DNA of 64,000 nucleotides, taken from contig NZ_CP032157.1 in the NCBI RefSeq assembly GCF_003555545.1, positions 4,592,546 through 4,656,545 on the forward strand, given 5' to 3'. Source of the stretch: Paraflavitalea soli. GTDB lineage: Bacteria > Bacteroidota > Bacteroidia > Chitinophagales > Chitinophagaceae. Positions 1 to 9,429 of the stretch are shown here, piece after piece (the first letter of the stretch is position 1; the number at the start of each line of letters is the position of its first letter). A program made the translations under genes and the position numbers. Below the pieces are notes generated by a model. That model searched no databases and was not told where the DNA came from. It saw only the letters and a program-made list of their open reading frames with translations.

Positions 1-2249
1 TTATCAACAATGGCGAGGGAAGGGGAAGCTATGGAGTAATAACCATCTTTCCTGGCAGTTAATGTGATGGTCACCAGGATATCCTGGTTGTATTGGGAAT
101 CCATACGCCAGGTGGACCTTACACTCGCTTCCCTGGTTTCCTGCAGGAAGGACAATTCATCATTAGCAGATTGTACTGCTGCCGGATAAAAGCGGGTGGC
201 CTCGCCCACTGTGTTCATGGCAACGGGTGAGGTGGCTTCTGCCCAAACAGGAATGGTATAGCGATAGTGTGCCTCCGGAAATATTACTTGTTTTCCTGCG
301 GCATCATATATTGGCTGGGGTATAGAATCAGGCTTTTGCTGTGTAAATAAGATGGTATATTCTCCACTGGCGCCGGTCATAGGGATCCAGGCGGCACCTT
401 TCTTTACAGACAGTTGTTGCAGTTGCCATCCGCTGGCGCTTTTGTTCCATTGTAATCGTACAGCAGCAGAAGAAAGGGTTGCTTTGTTACCCGTGATCTT
501 TTGTGCGGTGGCCTTGTTGGTTGGCAACATGCATCCCAAGACTAAGCACAGTAGCAAGGCAGCAGCAGGCAGCTTCACTTTCCTGGCTGCGCTGAAGGGG
601 ATCAGTGCACATACGAGGATAACAGCAGCAATGCCTGCCACTACCCCTCCGCCTGAAGCGGTGAGCAAACTCAATATGAACAGCAATACGGCTATAAAGG
701 CCAGGGAGAAGGCGATGACCTGCAGGCCAAATTTATTTTGCTTCTTTATTTCGAATGTCTCTTCTTCGGTAGCTTGTAAGGCATTCTCTTTTCGTTGGAT
801 CTTGCGTTGTTGATACAATGCATAATCCTCATTGTGTAGTCCTTTGTAGCGCGCGTACAGTTCATACGCTGCCAACATGAGGAAGGGCAAGCCTACGCCT
901 ACCAGCATTTCTGTAGCACGGCTGAGTTTATATCCCATGGTGAGTGGCAATATCACCTTGCAAACGATGTTGACAGAAAGGCTGACGAGGGTGATAAAAA
1001 TAGTGGCCTTGCCGGTGAGCCGTTTGGAAAACAATGCCCAGATGGGTGGAGCCAGGAGGGGACCTCCTGTAATGGCGCCAATGCTTAAAGTAAATTCTAC
1101 GATGCCGCCAATATAAGGAACGATCAGGGCGATGCCGATCATACCCAGTCCAAAGAACCAGGAAGAGATGCGGGCCACGCTCATTAATTTTTTATCAGAC
1201 GCTCTGGGATTAACGGAGCCCTTATAAATATCATTGGTAAATACAGCGGATACTACGTTGAGGGCCGTATTGGCGGAAGCGGAAGTGGAGAAATACATAC
1301 CTGTAAGGATAAGGCCCATGAGGCCAGCCGGCAATACGTGCTTACAGATCATGAGGTAGGCATTCTCTGTATCCAGCCCGGATAAGGAGGGGTTGATGGT
1401 CTTGTATACCATGGGCGGCAGCATCCATAAAATGGGACTGATGATGTAGAGACCAGCAAAGAGGTAAGCTACTTTCGATGCAGACTTTGGTGTGTCTACA
1501 CTGGTGTATCGTTGTACAAAAGTCCAGTTGCCGCCAATATAAAAGATATGGTAGAGTGCAAAAGCCAGTATAAACCCCCAGGTATATTCTCCATTGACGA
1601 GTTTGAAAAATCCCTGTGGCGCTTGTTCCAGGAAGTGATTGGCACCACCGGCGGCTTTAAATGCCAATGGCAATATAATGAGGATGGCGGCGGTAAGGAT
1701 CACAAACTGCAGGATATCGGTCACCATTACAGCCCACAGACCGCCAACAGCGGTATAGGCAATCATGAATAAACCAAGTACAATGGTAACAGGTATCAAC
1801 GGAAATCCTAATGAGGAGCCTACCAGCTTAGCTACGGAATACAATACAGAACCCTTGATGAACAAGGATACCAACATAAAGATGTAGATATAACTTTTTT
1901 GCACCCCGGCGCCGAGCCTTTCGCGGATAAACTCAGCGGCAGTCAGATTGCCGGTAGCTTTCCATTTGGGTGCCAGGTAGAGGCCAGTGATGAGGCCACC
2001 GATACACATGGTCCATTGAATGGTGATGGCCACCCAGCCATGTTGGTAAGCAATAGATCCCCAGGCGACAAAAGTGCCTGCGGAAAAGAAACTCATGAAT
2101 AAAGACAATCCACCTATGAACCAGGGTACGGCTTCACCACCGGCAAAGAATGATTTCAGGTTCCTGCCTGTGCGGGCAAACAGGAAACCGATCACCATGA
2201 TGAAGATCGAGAAAACTACAATGACGGTTGTATCTATGGTTGAGTTCAT
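1..2249 (-). CDS. Sodium:solute symporter with C-terminal extracytoplasmic domain (3' end outside window)
   Basis: The frame opens with ATG at 2249 and stays open to base 1, giving at least 749 residues; the stop lies outside. Residues 1 to about 550 are a multi-helix sodium:solute symporter (SSS family), recognisable by the N-terminal SFFSAGTFVAWGS segment and repeated Gly-rich helices. Such proteins couple sodium entry to uptake of a sugar or similar solute across the inner membrane. Around residues 555-577 comes another hydrophobic stretch ending in LVLGC and then ATAQ, which looks like an internal signal or anchor segment. About 170 further residues are soluble and beta-rich with many aromatics (for example SGEYTILFTQQ and DILVTITLTA). 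I do not recognise that domain. Last visible gene of the SusC-SusD-DUF5017 operon, 38 bases after the DUF5017 gene, so it probably imports the product of that surface system. Confidence 0.85.
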   Translation of the reverse strand, partial: MNSTIDTTVIVVFSIFIMVIGFLFARTGRNLKSFFAGGEAVPWFIGGLSLFMSFFSAGTFVAWGSIAYQHGWVAITIQWTMCIGGLITGLYLAPKWKATGNLTAAEFIRERLGAGVQKSYIYIFMLVSLFIKGSVLYSVAKLVGSSLGFPLIPVTIVLGLFMIAYTAVGGLWAVMVTDILQFVILTAAILIILPLAFKAAGGANHFLEQAPQGFFKLVNGEYTWGFILAFALYHIFYIGGNWTFVQRYTSVDTPKSASKVAYLFAGLYIISPILWMLPPMVYKTINPSLSGLDTENAYLMICKHVLPAGLMGLILTGMYFSTSASANTALNVVSAVFTNDIYKGSVNPRASDKKLMSVARISSWFFGLGMIGIALIVPYIGGIVEFTLSIGAITGGPLLAPPIWALFSKRLTGKATIFITLVSLSVNIVCKVILPLTMGYKLSRATEMLVGVGLPFLMLAAYELYARYKGLHNEDYALYQQRKIQRKENALQATEEETFEIKKQNKFGLQVIAFSLAFIAVLLFILSLLTASGGGVVAGIAAVILVCALIPFSAARKVKLPAAALLLCLVLGCMLPTNKATAQKITGNKATLSSAAVRLQWNKSASGWQLQQLSVKKGAAWIPMTGASGEYTILFTQQKPDSIPQPIYDAAGKQVIFPEAHYRYTIPVWAEATSPVAMNTVGEATRFYPAAVQSANDELSFLQETREASVRSTWRMDSQYNQDILVTITLTARKDGYYSIASPSLAIVD

Positions 2250-2287
2250 GGTATGATTATAAGAAGCAAGTGGTGGGTGATGAGCAG

Positions 2288-3190
2288 TTAAGGTGTTATT
2301 GTTAACGTAATTTCTTTCAGCGCACTTTCTACTTTATCATTGGCATAGGATGCGTTGGTAGCCTCAAATACGACTTTATAGGTACCGGGGGTGGTAAAAA
2401 TTCCCACAGCCGCATATTTGCTCAGATTGGTAGTGATGTTCTTGATAGGTATGCCCTTGTCTGGCGAGGCGGTATTGGGATTAAAGCTCATGGAAAGCAC
2501 CCAATCATCGTCCAGCGCGTTGGCGCTTCCCTGCAACAGCAACTGTGCGCTGGTGATTGACCATACTGCTGCGGGATTCTGGAAGCTCACTGCCTTCCAG
2601 TTTGCAGTAGACATAACAGCCATTGGCGTGAGCGTACCATCAGGCGCCTGCTTATCTGCATTGAAGGTACGGATCACCCACCTATTCTGGGTCATGATAC
2701 TGGTAGTAATATAGCGAAAGGCAATGGTGGCTGATTTGTTGCCATCTGTAAACTCCGACATATCGACTGTACCAGACTGCACCTGATCGGCGCCCTGGGA
2801 GAGTGTTACCCTGCTGGTGATGTCGGTCCAGGTGGCGGCTTTCACATTGGTCGTATCGTAGGTACCGTTAAAATTGTTGGATACCAGTACGGTCAGGTTG
2901 TTGCGTACGCCGAATTGCTGATAGGTATTAAATTTTACCAGCAGCTTGTTGCCAACGGTAAACAACCTGTCGCGGTATTCATATACACGACCTTGTGTGC
3001 CTGGCCAGAAAACAATATTCTGTGGGTCGCCGGAAAAGTTGAAAGTAATGGTATCTCCCACTTTATAAGTAGTGGAACTGGTGGTCACATCAAAAGCAGG
3101 TGTCTTTATCTCGTCCCGCTTGGTACAGGATATGGCCAGGAGGCATATGCTGAAAAAGGAAATGATCTTATTCATAGCCATTGTGTTCAT
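2288..3190 (-). CDS. DUF5017-type surface lipoprotein
   Basis: A 300-residue lipoprotein. The N-terminus has a hydrophobic stretch and the lipobox LAISC (Cys about residue 22), followed by an Ig-like beta region beginning VTTSSTTYKVGDTITFNFSG. The motif order matches the DUF5017 family of Bacteroidota, which usually sits next to SusC/SusD pairs and probably forms an accessory surface glycan-binding protein, as SusE/SusF do. Three in-frame ATGs lie within the first six codons (3190, 3181, 3175), so the exact start is uncertain. It follows the SusD gene by 138 bases that contain a REP-like palindrome, and precedes the symporter gene, so it is probably part of the same transcript. The bound ligand cannot be deduced. 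Confidence 0.75.
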   Translation of the reverse strand: MNTMAMNKIISFFSICLLAISCTKRDEIKTPAFDVTTSSTTYKVGDTITFNFSGDPQNIVFWPGTQGRVYEYRDRLFTVGNKLLVKFNTYQQFGVRNNLTVLVSNNFNGTYDTTNVKAATWTDITSRVTLSQGADQVQSGTVDMSEFTDGNKSATIAFRYITTSIMTQNRWVIRTFNADKQAPDGTLTPMAVMSTANWKAVSFQNPAAVWSITSAQLLLQGSANALDDDWVLSMSFNPNTASPDKGIPIKNITTNLSKYAAVGIFTTPGTYKVVFEATNASYANDKVESALKEITLTITP

Positions 3191-3222
3191 ATTAATATTG
3201 ATGGTGTGTTGAGTTTACCAAG

Positions 3223-3315
3223 TCCGCCTTCGACAGGCTTCTTTAGATCAGGGTGAGCCGCCCCGAAAGGGCGACCCACCCTTTAGACGCCTTCGACAGG
3301 CTCAGGCTGACAGTT
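3223..3315. repeat. REP-like palindromic element, copy A
   Basis: Contains agggtgagccgcc, a short loop, and ggcgacccaccct, an imperfect inverted repeat able to form a hairpin. This is flanked by gccttcgacaggct on the left and gccttcgacaggctcagg on the right. Related copies are at 12078-12165 and 18322-18398. It lies between the SusD stop and the DUF5017 start, so it could tune the relative amounts of the two proteins by folding in the mRNA; that role is inference. Confidence 0.7.
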
Positions 3316-3328
3316 AAATTCAACGACA

Positions 3329-5008
3329 TTACCAACCGGGGTTTTGTGAAATATTAGGGTTCACTGCTATTTCGCTGTTGGGAATGGGAAATAACACGCT
3401 CCGGGATGTTATCCTGCTTGCCTGTCCTATAGCAGCAGGTGAAAGTGCGGTTGGCATGTTGGTCTGGTATTCCGTCAGCATTTGTTGCATGGTAAAGACA
3501 TAGTTGCCCCAACGGAGGAGGTCATGCTTTCTGATGCCCTCATAAGACAGCTCCCGGAAACGTTCTTTCTGGATAGCTTCAAAGAAATCAACCTTTGCCA
3601 GTCCGGCAGTGAGGTCGGCAACAGGATCAGCTATGTCAACTGGCTTTCCAAAACCTCTTCTCCGCACCATATTAATGGCATCATAGGCTGCCTGGGTAGG
3701 GCCATTGACCTGGTTCTCTGCCTCTGCAAACATGAGCAATACATCTGAGTATCGCAGCATCGGGAAATTGATGGTGGTAAAATCCTGGTCCCTTGGCTTG
3801 AAGGTTTCATATTCTCTTCTATACTTCCCGGCACTTCGTTCGTAGATCTCTGTGGCGCTCCAATTGGTTCTTGTTACCTTAACCAGGTTACCTCCCGTGC
3901 CGCTGGGCGCAAAGCGGTAAGGCGCAATGGTCCAGTCTCTCCTGAGGTCACCGGCTTCATAGGTGTCGTATAACCTGCGGGTAGCATGTACATAATCGTA
4001 CGCAAAACCGGTATCCACGTTGGGACAGTACAGACCCATCCAGGATCCTACATAACCACCTTCGCGTACGATACCCTGGTTGTTGCCATAATATTCCACT
4101 TCCCACAAACATTCTTTGATATCGTATTTATCCTGTGCGAGGTTGATGAATATCTGTGAGAAGCTGGGATTTAAAGCATGCATATTTGATTGTATCACCT
4201 TCTCTGCATAAGCACGTGCATCAGCATATTTCGCCTCATCATGCAAAGGATAACCTGCCATGGTCAGGTACACCCTTGCCAGCATGGCCTGTACGGCTGT
4301 TTTGGAAATACGGCCATTGTATCCATAATAAGTAATATCCCTCACCAGGCCCTCTGCCTCTTTCAGATCTTTTACTATCTGTGCGTATAGGTCTGCTACG
4401 GGTGTACGGGGGAGGGCGGGTTCTGTGGGTGATTTGGTAGAGGTGAGTTTCAGGGGTATTGCGCCGAAATTATCTACCAGGGTAAAGTAGTAGAAGGCCC
4501 TTAAAAACAGGGCTTGTCCTTTTACTTCATTCTTTGAAGAGTCGCTTACTGCAGCGCCATCCACATAGTCCAGCAACATATTGGCACGTTCGACCCCCAC
4601 ATACAATGCCTCCCAGCAACGGTTGAGCTCCAACATAGATGGATCGATGGTATTAGACATATAACCTGTTAACTGGCCTTTCAGGTAAAACTCATCACTA
4701 AATGCCAGGTAACCATACAGGGCGCTGCCATAGGTGCGGCGGTCGCCCAGCCTGTCATACACGGCTGCAAGGGCCCTGTTGAGGTCTTCCTGCGTTTTAT
4801 AATATGTATCTGGTGTAATAGAATCTGTAGGTTTGGTATCGAGAAATTTGTTGCAGGAATTAAGTAGTATGCCTGCTATGATCAGCAGTGTAAAAGCTGC
4901 GAGCTGTGAGCTACGAGCTGCGAGCGTTGACGATTGCACCTGCTGTTTGGCCGATTGAGTTCCCGACTTTTTATTTACTATCATAGATCCACGGTTCACG
5001 ATTTTCAT
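3329..5008 (-). CDS. SusD/RagB-family outer-membrane lipoprotein
   Basis: 559 residues. Lipobox LLNSC (Cys52) is followed by KFLDTKPTDSITPDTYY, the classical SusD start. TPR-like helices follow (GQALFLRAFYYFTLVDNFG), as does the C-terminal SusD block with LRYSDVLLMFAEAEN and the terminal NPNISQNPGW. SusD proteins form the lid of the SusC TonB-dependent pore and bind the glycan or peptide. The distance from the annotated start to the Cys is unusually long; ATG at 4984 is an alternative start. Residues about 26-39, just before the hydrophobic core of the signal peptide, are encoded by a GAGCT-rich dispersed repeat also found near 19048, so the leader seems to have been lengthened by repeat insertion. 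It lies 18 bases after SusC and is co-transcribed with it. Confidence 0.92.
   Translation of the reverse strand: MKIVNRGSMIVNKKSGTQSAKQQVQSSTLAARSSQLAAFTLLIIAGILLNSCNKFLDTKPTDSITPDTYYKTQEDLNRALAAVYDRLGDRRTYGSALYGYLAFSDEFYLKGQLTGYMSNTIDPSMLELNRCWEALYVGVERANMLLDYVDGAAVSDSSKNEVKGQALFLRAFYYFTLVDNFGAIPLKLTSTKSPTEPALPRTPVADLYAQIVKDLKEAEGLVRDITYYGYNGRISKTAVQAMLARVYLTMAGYPLHDEAKYADARAYAEKVIQSNMHALNPSFSQIFINLAQDKYDIKECLWEVEYYGNNQGIVREGGYVGSWMGLYCPNVDTGFAYDYVHATRRLYDTYEAGDLRRDWTIAPYRFAPSGTGGNLVKVTRTNWSATEIYERSAGKYRREYETFKPRDQDFTTINFPMLRYSDVLLMFAEAENQVNGPTQAAYDAINMVRRRGFGKPVDIADPVADLTAGLAKVDFFEAIQKERFRELSYEGIRKHDLLRWGNYVFTMQQMLTEYQTNMPTALSPAAIGQASRITSRSVLFPIPNSEIAVNPNISQNPGW
4892..4933. repeat. GAGCT-rich dispersed repeat inside the SusD signal-peptide region
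   Basis: Tandem-like units of the form gagctgYgagctacgagc occupy this stretch and are translated as part of the leader of the SusD gene. A related run (gctacgagctttgagcctcg and following) lies at 19048-19083 in non-coding DNA. Seen directly; family name unknown. Confidence 0.6.
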
Positions 5009-5026
5009 ATACTAGGCATTTATTCG

Positions 5027-8000
5027 TTAGAATGTTACATTAAGTCCCAGGGTAAGAGTTCTCGCTTTGGGGTAAGCCGACCAATCGAAGCCCGGGGTAA
5101 GGGCGGAATTCCTTACAGATACTTCCGGGTCTACGCCTGAGTAGTTGGTCCAGGTAACCAGGTTCTGTGCGGCGGCATATACGCGGATACCCTGAATTTT
5201 TATGCGTTTCAATACCGGTGCCGGCAGGTTATAGCCCAGTGAAACGGTTTTCAGCCGCAGGAAAGAACCATCTTCTATCACGCGGGTAGAATATACATTG
5301 GGGCTGGTTACACCGGCAACAGGCATATTGGTATGGGGATTTTCAGGGGTCCACCGGTTTTCAAAGGACTTAAACATATTGAGGTATTGCCTTCCCTCAT
5401 AGCCTTCAAAGACCAGTCGGTTGCCATTGAGGATGTCATTACCATATGACCATTGAAAAAAGACATTCAGGTCGAAGTTATGGTAGCGGAAGTTGTTGGA
5501 GAAACCGCCTGTATGAACAGGCAGGGGATTACCAATCACGGTCTGATCATCGGCATTCACTACCCCATCGCCGTTAATATCCACATATTTAATGTAGCCG
5601 GGTTTGATAACGGCTCTGTCCTGGCCATTATTGGGAACATCTTCCCGCAACACATAAGCGCCATTGGGCAGTCTGTTAAAATCATCTACCTGGTATAAAC
5701 CATCTGCGATGTATCCTAAAAATAAAGCTACAGGCATGCCAGGCTTGGCCAGGTAAGGCAGGGAGTTGTTGAAGTTATCATTCCAGCCCTGCAACCGGGT
5801 AGTAATGCTTGGCTGATCATAATTCAACTCCAATATCTTATTACGGTTGAAAGAAATATTAAAGTTGGTGCTCCAGGTAAAATTCTTACTGTTAACATTA
5901 ACGGTATTCAGGGTAAATTCAAGTCCCTGGTTAGATACTTTACCGATGTTCTTATACCCGGTGAGGTAACCTGTGGAAGAAGCGAGGTTAGCATTGAGCA
6001 ACAGATCGCTGGTCTTTTTATAATAATAATCTACGCTAAGACCTATGCGGTTATTGAAGAATCCAAGATCGAGCCCCACATCTGTTTGTGCGGTACGTTC
6101 CCATTTCAGGTCCTTATTACCTACTTCTACGGGTGCAGAACCGGGTACCAGTATATTATTAAAGTAGTAACCCGGGGTGGTATTGCCACTACCATTGGTG
6201 AAACCGGTTTGTCTTAACACGGAAAGATAAGAGAAGTCGCTAACACGGTTATTGCCAGTAATGCCATAGCTCACGCGGAGTTTGGCATCTGACACAAACG
6301 GCAACTTCTTCATGAAACTCTCTTCACTGATACGCCAGGCGACAGAGCCTGAAGGGAAATATCCCCATCTGTTGCCATCGGCAAACTTGGATGAACCGTC
6401 GGCACGGAATGAAGCGGTGAAGAGGTATTTACCAAACAGGGTGTAGTTGACCCTTCCCAAAAAAGAAGCCTGGGCGGCCTCGGACTCGGAGGAGACATTT
6501 ACCAGGGGGGTACCCTCATCCAGGCCACTGATACCTAAGGACTCGTTGGGCACTTTGTTGGCTGAGAAACCATCAATGAGGGTCTTTGTTTTCTGTAAGG
6601 TAAAGCCACCCACTACATTTAGTATATGGTCTTTATTAAAACGCTGGTTCCAGGTAAGGGTGTTTTCATTGAGCCAGCTACTGAGTACATTATTGTTAAC
6701 AGATCCGTTCACGCCATTGGTAGCGCCATATACGGTACGTGGGTTGCCAGCGGCTGTTTTTGTATTGTAGAAAATCTCCCTGCGCACTGCATTCCTCGTT
6801 ATACCACCAGTTACACGCAAGGTTAAATTCTTCATAACCTTGTATTCGAGGTAGGCATTGGCAAAAAGGGCATTGGTGAAAGCCACATTGTAAGCATTTT
6901 TAGCTGAAATGATGGGATTTACGCGCAGGTCGGAGGCGTTGGTAATATCAGGGTCAAAAGCTGCATCAGCAAAATTCAGGTCGCCCAGTGAATCGCCCAT
7001 AATCGGGCGGTATCCCCAGGCGCTGTAAAACAAATAAGAAGAGGCATTGATACCATTGTCACCACCATTGGTAGCGATCTGTCCTGTGGTCTTCAATGAT
7101 GAATAGTTGATATTCACGCCTACTTTTAATTTTGTATTGACTGTTTGATCCAGTACGATCCTTCCCTGGTACCGTTGAAATCCGCTGTTGATAAGAATAC
7201 CATCCTGGTCCAGTATATTACCAGACAGGGCATATCGTGTTCCGGCATTACCACCGCTCACCGCCACGCTGTGGCTTTGCATGGGTGCTGTACGGAATAT
7301 CTCATCCTGCCAGTTGACGCCCTTGACATTCCTGTAGTAGTCGAGCGTTTTTCCATTGTCGAGGTACAGGGCTGTAGACTGTGCAGGCAGTAATTCCAAT
7401 TGGTATTTTACAAATTCATAAGGACTCATTACCTCCTGGCGGTTGATCTCTTTTTGTAAACCATACCAGGCATTATAAGTTACCACGGGGGCACCGGCTT
7501 TGCCTTTTTTAGTAGTAATGATAATAACACCATTAGCACCCCGGGCGCCATAGATAGCGGTAGCGGAAGCATCTTTCAATACTTCGATGGATTCAAGATC
7601 GTCGGGGTTGAAAGTATTATTACTGGGATTCTCGACGGGGAAGCCATCAATAACATATAAGGGAGCATTGCTTTGGGTAATGGAGTTGCCACCACGGATG
7701 GTAATGAGGTTACTGCTGCCTGGCTGGCCATCTACGGCGCCTACCTGCACACCGGCCACACGCCCTCCGAGTGCATCTTCAAATGAGGCTACGGGGGCTT
7801 TTTTAATATCGCCTACTTTTACCTGACCTACCGATCCGGTAAGGTCTTTCTTACGCACGGTTCCATAACCAATGACCACCACATCTTCCATATCCTTCAG
7901 ATTGGTCTCCAGCTTTACATTGTAGATGGTGGTAGTGGTATTCAGCTTTACTTCTTTCTCTGTATATCCTACAAATGAAAATACAAGGATGGCTCCTTGT

Positions 8001-8233
8001 ACATTGTCCACGCTAATGCTGTAGATACCTTGTTCGTTGGTGACGGCAGTGACGGACTTTCCTTTTAGTTGAACGGTCACCTCTTCCAGTGGTTCATTGG
8101 TAGTAGCGTTGGTGATCTTACCGGTAATAACTTTGGGTGTTGTAGGAGCTTTCTGGGCCCGGGAGCCGGTAGCAATCAATAATAATACAATAGTCAACAG
8201 GGCAAGATGAATTGCAGGCGGTGTTTTTTTCAT
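5027..8233 (-). CDS. SusC/RagA-family TonB-dependent transporter
   Basis: From ATG 8233 the protein has 1068 residues with a signal peptide ending ATGSRAQ. The frame extends to 8281, but the first 16 codons give no signal-like sequence, so 8233 is preferred. Domains in order are a CarboxypepD_reg-like fold (about 35-110, VITGKITNATTNEPLEEVTV), the SusC linker DVVVIGYGTVRKKDLTGSV, a TonB plug (VIDGFPVENPSNN and VLKDASATAIYGARGANG), and a 22-strand barrel ending RTLTLGLNVTF. SusC pumps import oligosaccharides or peptides across the outer membrane using TonB energy together with SusD. It lacks the N-terminal STN domain, so signalling through an anti-sigma factor is not expected. Instead it diverges from a LacI-family gene with operator-like palindromes between them. 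Confidence 0.95.
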   Translation of the reverse strand: MKKTPPAIHLALLTIVLLLIATGSRAQKAPTTPKVITGKITNATTNEPLEEVTVQLKGKSVTAVTNEQGIYSISVDNVQGAILVFSFVGYTEKEVKLNTTTTIYNVKLETNLKDMEDVVVIGYGTVRKKDLTGSVGQVKVGDIKKAPVASFEDALGGRVAGVQVGAVDGQPGSSNLITIRGGNSITQSNAPLYVIDGFPVENPSNNTFNPDDLESIEVLKDASATAIYGARGANGVIIITTKKGKAGAPVVTYNAWYGLQKEINRQEVMSPYEFVKYQLELLPAQSTALYLDNGKTLDYYRNVKGVNWQDEIFRTAPMQSHSVAVSGGNAGTRYALSGNILDQDGILINSGFQRYQGRIVLDQTVNTKLKVGVNINYSSLKTTGQIATNGGDNGINASSYLFYSAWGYRPIMGDSLGDLNFADAAFDPDITNASDLRVNPIISAKNAYNVAFTNALFANAYLEYKVMKNLTLRVTGGITRNAVRREIFYNTKTAAGNPRTVYGATNGVNGSVNNNVLSSWLNENTLTWNQRFNKDHILNVVGGFTLQKTKTLIDGFSANKVPNESLGISGLDEGTPLVNVSSESEAAQASFLGRVNYTLFGKYLFTASFRADGSSKFADGNRWGYFPSGSVAWRISEESFMKKLPFVSDAKLRVSYGITGNNRVSDFSYLSVLRQTGFTNGSGNTTPGYYFNNILVPGSAPVEVGNKDLKWERTAQTDVGLDLGFFNNRIGLSVDYYYKKTSDLLLNANLASSTGYLTGYKNIGKVSNQGLEFTLNTVNVNSKNFTWSTNFNISFNRNKILELNYDQPSITTRLQGWNDNFNNSLPYLAKPGMPVALFLGYIADGLYQVDDFNRLPNGAYVLREDVPNNGQDRAVIKPGYIKYVDINGDGVVNADDQTVIGNPLPVHTGGFSNNFRYHNFDLNVFFQWSYGNDILNGNRLVFEGYEGRQYLNMFKSFENRWTPENPHTNMPVAGVTSPNVYSTRVIEDGSFLRLKTVSLGYNLPAPVLKRIKIQGIRVYAAAQNLVTWTNYSGVDPEVSVRNSALTPGFDWSAYPKARTLTLGLNVTF

Positions 8234-8304
8234 ACGGCGTAACTTCTGTAACAAAAATGCCAAATACGGACAGGAAGACAAAAAAAGTACCGGTCTATTT
8301 ATTG

Positions 8305-8337
8305 TGGGAACATTCCCATTTTACGGGAACATTCCCA
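8305..8337. promoter_or_regulatory. Two operator-like palindromes between SusC and LacI genes
   Basis: Two copies of GGGAACATTCCC lie at 8306-8317 and 8325-8336, centre to centre 19 bases (about two helical turns). The first is flanked by T and A, making the 14-mer TGGGAACATTCCCA with 6-base inverted arms and a 2-base centre. They sit between the SusC start (8233) and the LacI-type start (8407). LacI-family proteins bind such dyads as dimers; assignment to the adjacent regulator is inference from position. Confidence 0.65.
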
Positions 8338-8406
8338 TTGTGATGCAAATTATCGTTTCTTTGTATCCGGATAATTAAAATATCATTAATAGTCAAAACC
8401 CCATTA

Positions 8407-9420
8407 ATGAAGCGCCACCAGATAACGATTGTAGACATTGCCCAAAAACTCAACCTCTCCAAATCTACGGTATCACGTGTATTAACGGGCCATCCCAGTG
8501 TAAGTGAAAAGACACGCAAAGCTGTGCTGGAACTGGCAGATCAGCTGGACTACTCGCGGAACATGCTTTCGATCAGCCTGCTGAATAAAAAGAGCAACAC
8601 GATTGGCATCATTGTTCCTGAGTTTATCAGTTCTTATTTCCCACAGGTGATCATGGGCGCCCAGGAAGTAGCAGCCCAGGAAGGATACAATGTGATCATC
8701 GGGCATTCGAATGAAACCTATGAAACGGAAGTAGCCAATACAAAACTCATGCTGGCCAACCAGGTAGACGGCCTGCTGATATCGATCACAAAAGAGACGA
8801 GGAACTTCGATCACCTGAAAGTTTTTGAACGGAAGGGTATTCCCATTGTCTTTTTCAACCGGGTATGTGAAGACATGAATGTGCCGAAGGTAGTGGTAGA
8901 TGATTATGAAGGGGCATTCCGCGCCGTTGAGCATCTCATTAAGCGGAAGAAAAAAAGGATTGCTCACCTGGCTGGTCCTGATACTTTATCGATCAGTGTA
9001 AAAAGATTAAGGGGGTACCGGGATGCATTGAAGAAATACAATATTCCCATTGATGAGGAGCTGATCATTCCCTACGATCTCACCATTGCCAAGGTGAAGA
9101 TTTATGTAAATCACCTGTTGCGGCTGGACAATCCGCCTGATGCCATCTTTGCCATCAATGACCCCACGGCTATTGAAGCGCTGCAGATCGTGAAGAAGAA
9201 AGGGCTGCAGGTACCCAGGGATATTGCGATCGTAGGTTTTAGCAATGATAATATTTCGGGATTGATAGAACCGGCGCTCACCACAGTTTCGCAACCGGTA
9301 AGAGAAATGGGCAATACAGCGGCGCAGTTGCTTGTAGACCAGATCAACCGTGATATATCGGAATGGAAATCGATTATCCGTGTATTGAAAACGGAATTGA
9401 TCGTACGAAAATCGAGCTGA
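8407..9420 (+). CDS. LacI-family transcriptional regulator
   Basis: 337 residues. The N-terminal helix-turn-helix is clear (ITIVDIAQKLNLSKSTVSRV at about residues 6-25, followed by the hinge region near LDYSRNMLS). The rest is a periplasmic-binding-protein-like effector domain (GIIVPEFISSYFPQVIMGAQ, PDAIFAINDPTAIEAL, VGFSNDNISGLIEPALTTV). Such regulators bind palindromic operators and release or activate on binding a sugar. The gene is transcribed away from the SusC operon, and the only strong dyads in the intergenic region are the twin GGGAACATTCCC sites, so it probably controls the SusCD-DUF5017-symporter operon and itself. The effector sugar cannot be read from the sequence. Confidence 0.92.
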   Translation: MKRHQITIVDIAQKLNLSKSTVSRVLTGHPSVSEKTRKAVLELADQLDYSRNMLSISLLNKKSNTIGIIVPEFISSYFPQVIMGAQEVAAQEGYNVIIGHSNETYETEVANTKLMLANQVDGLLISITKETRNFDHLKVFERKGIPIVFFNRVCEDMNVPKVVVDDYEGAFRAVEHLIKRKKKRIAHLAGPDTLSISVKRLRGYRDALKKYNIPIDEELIIPYDLTIAKVKIYVNHLLRLDNPPDAIFAINDPTAIEALQIVKKKGLQVPRDIAIVGFSNDNISGLIEPALTTVSQPVREMGNTAAQLLVDQINRDISEWKSIIRVLKTELIVRKSS

Positions 9421-9429
9421 TTGAGGGTT

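Noticed and set aside
352-813. Rightward frame of 153 codons opposite the symporter
   Set aside because: Cys-, Thr- and Ala-rich antisense shadow of the symporter frame, which is continuous on the other strand.
8234-8281. Longer N-terminus of SusC
   Set aside because: The 16 extra residues precede an already complete signal peptide starting at 8233.
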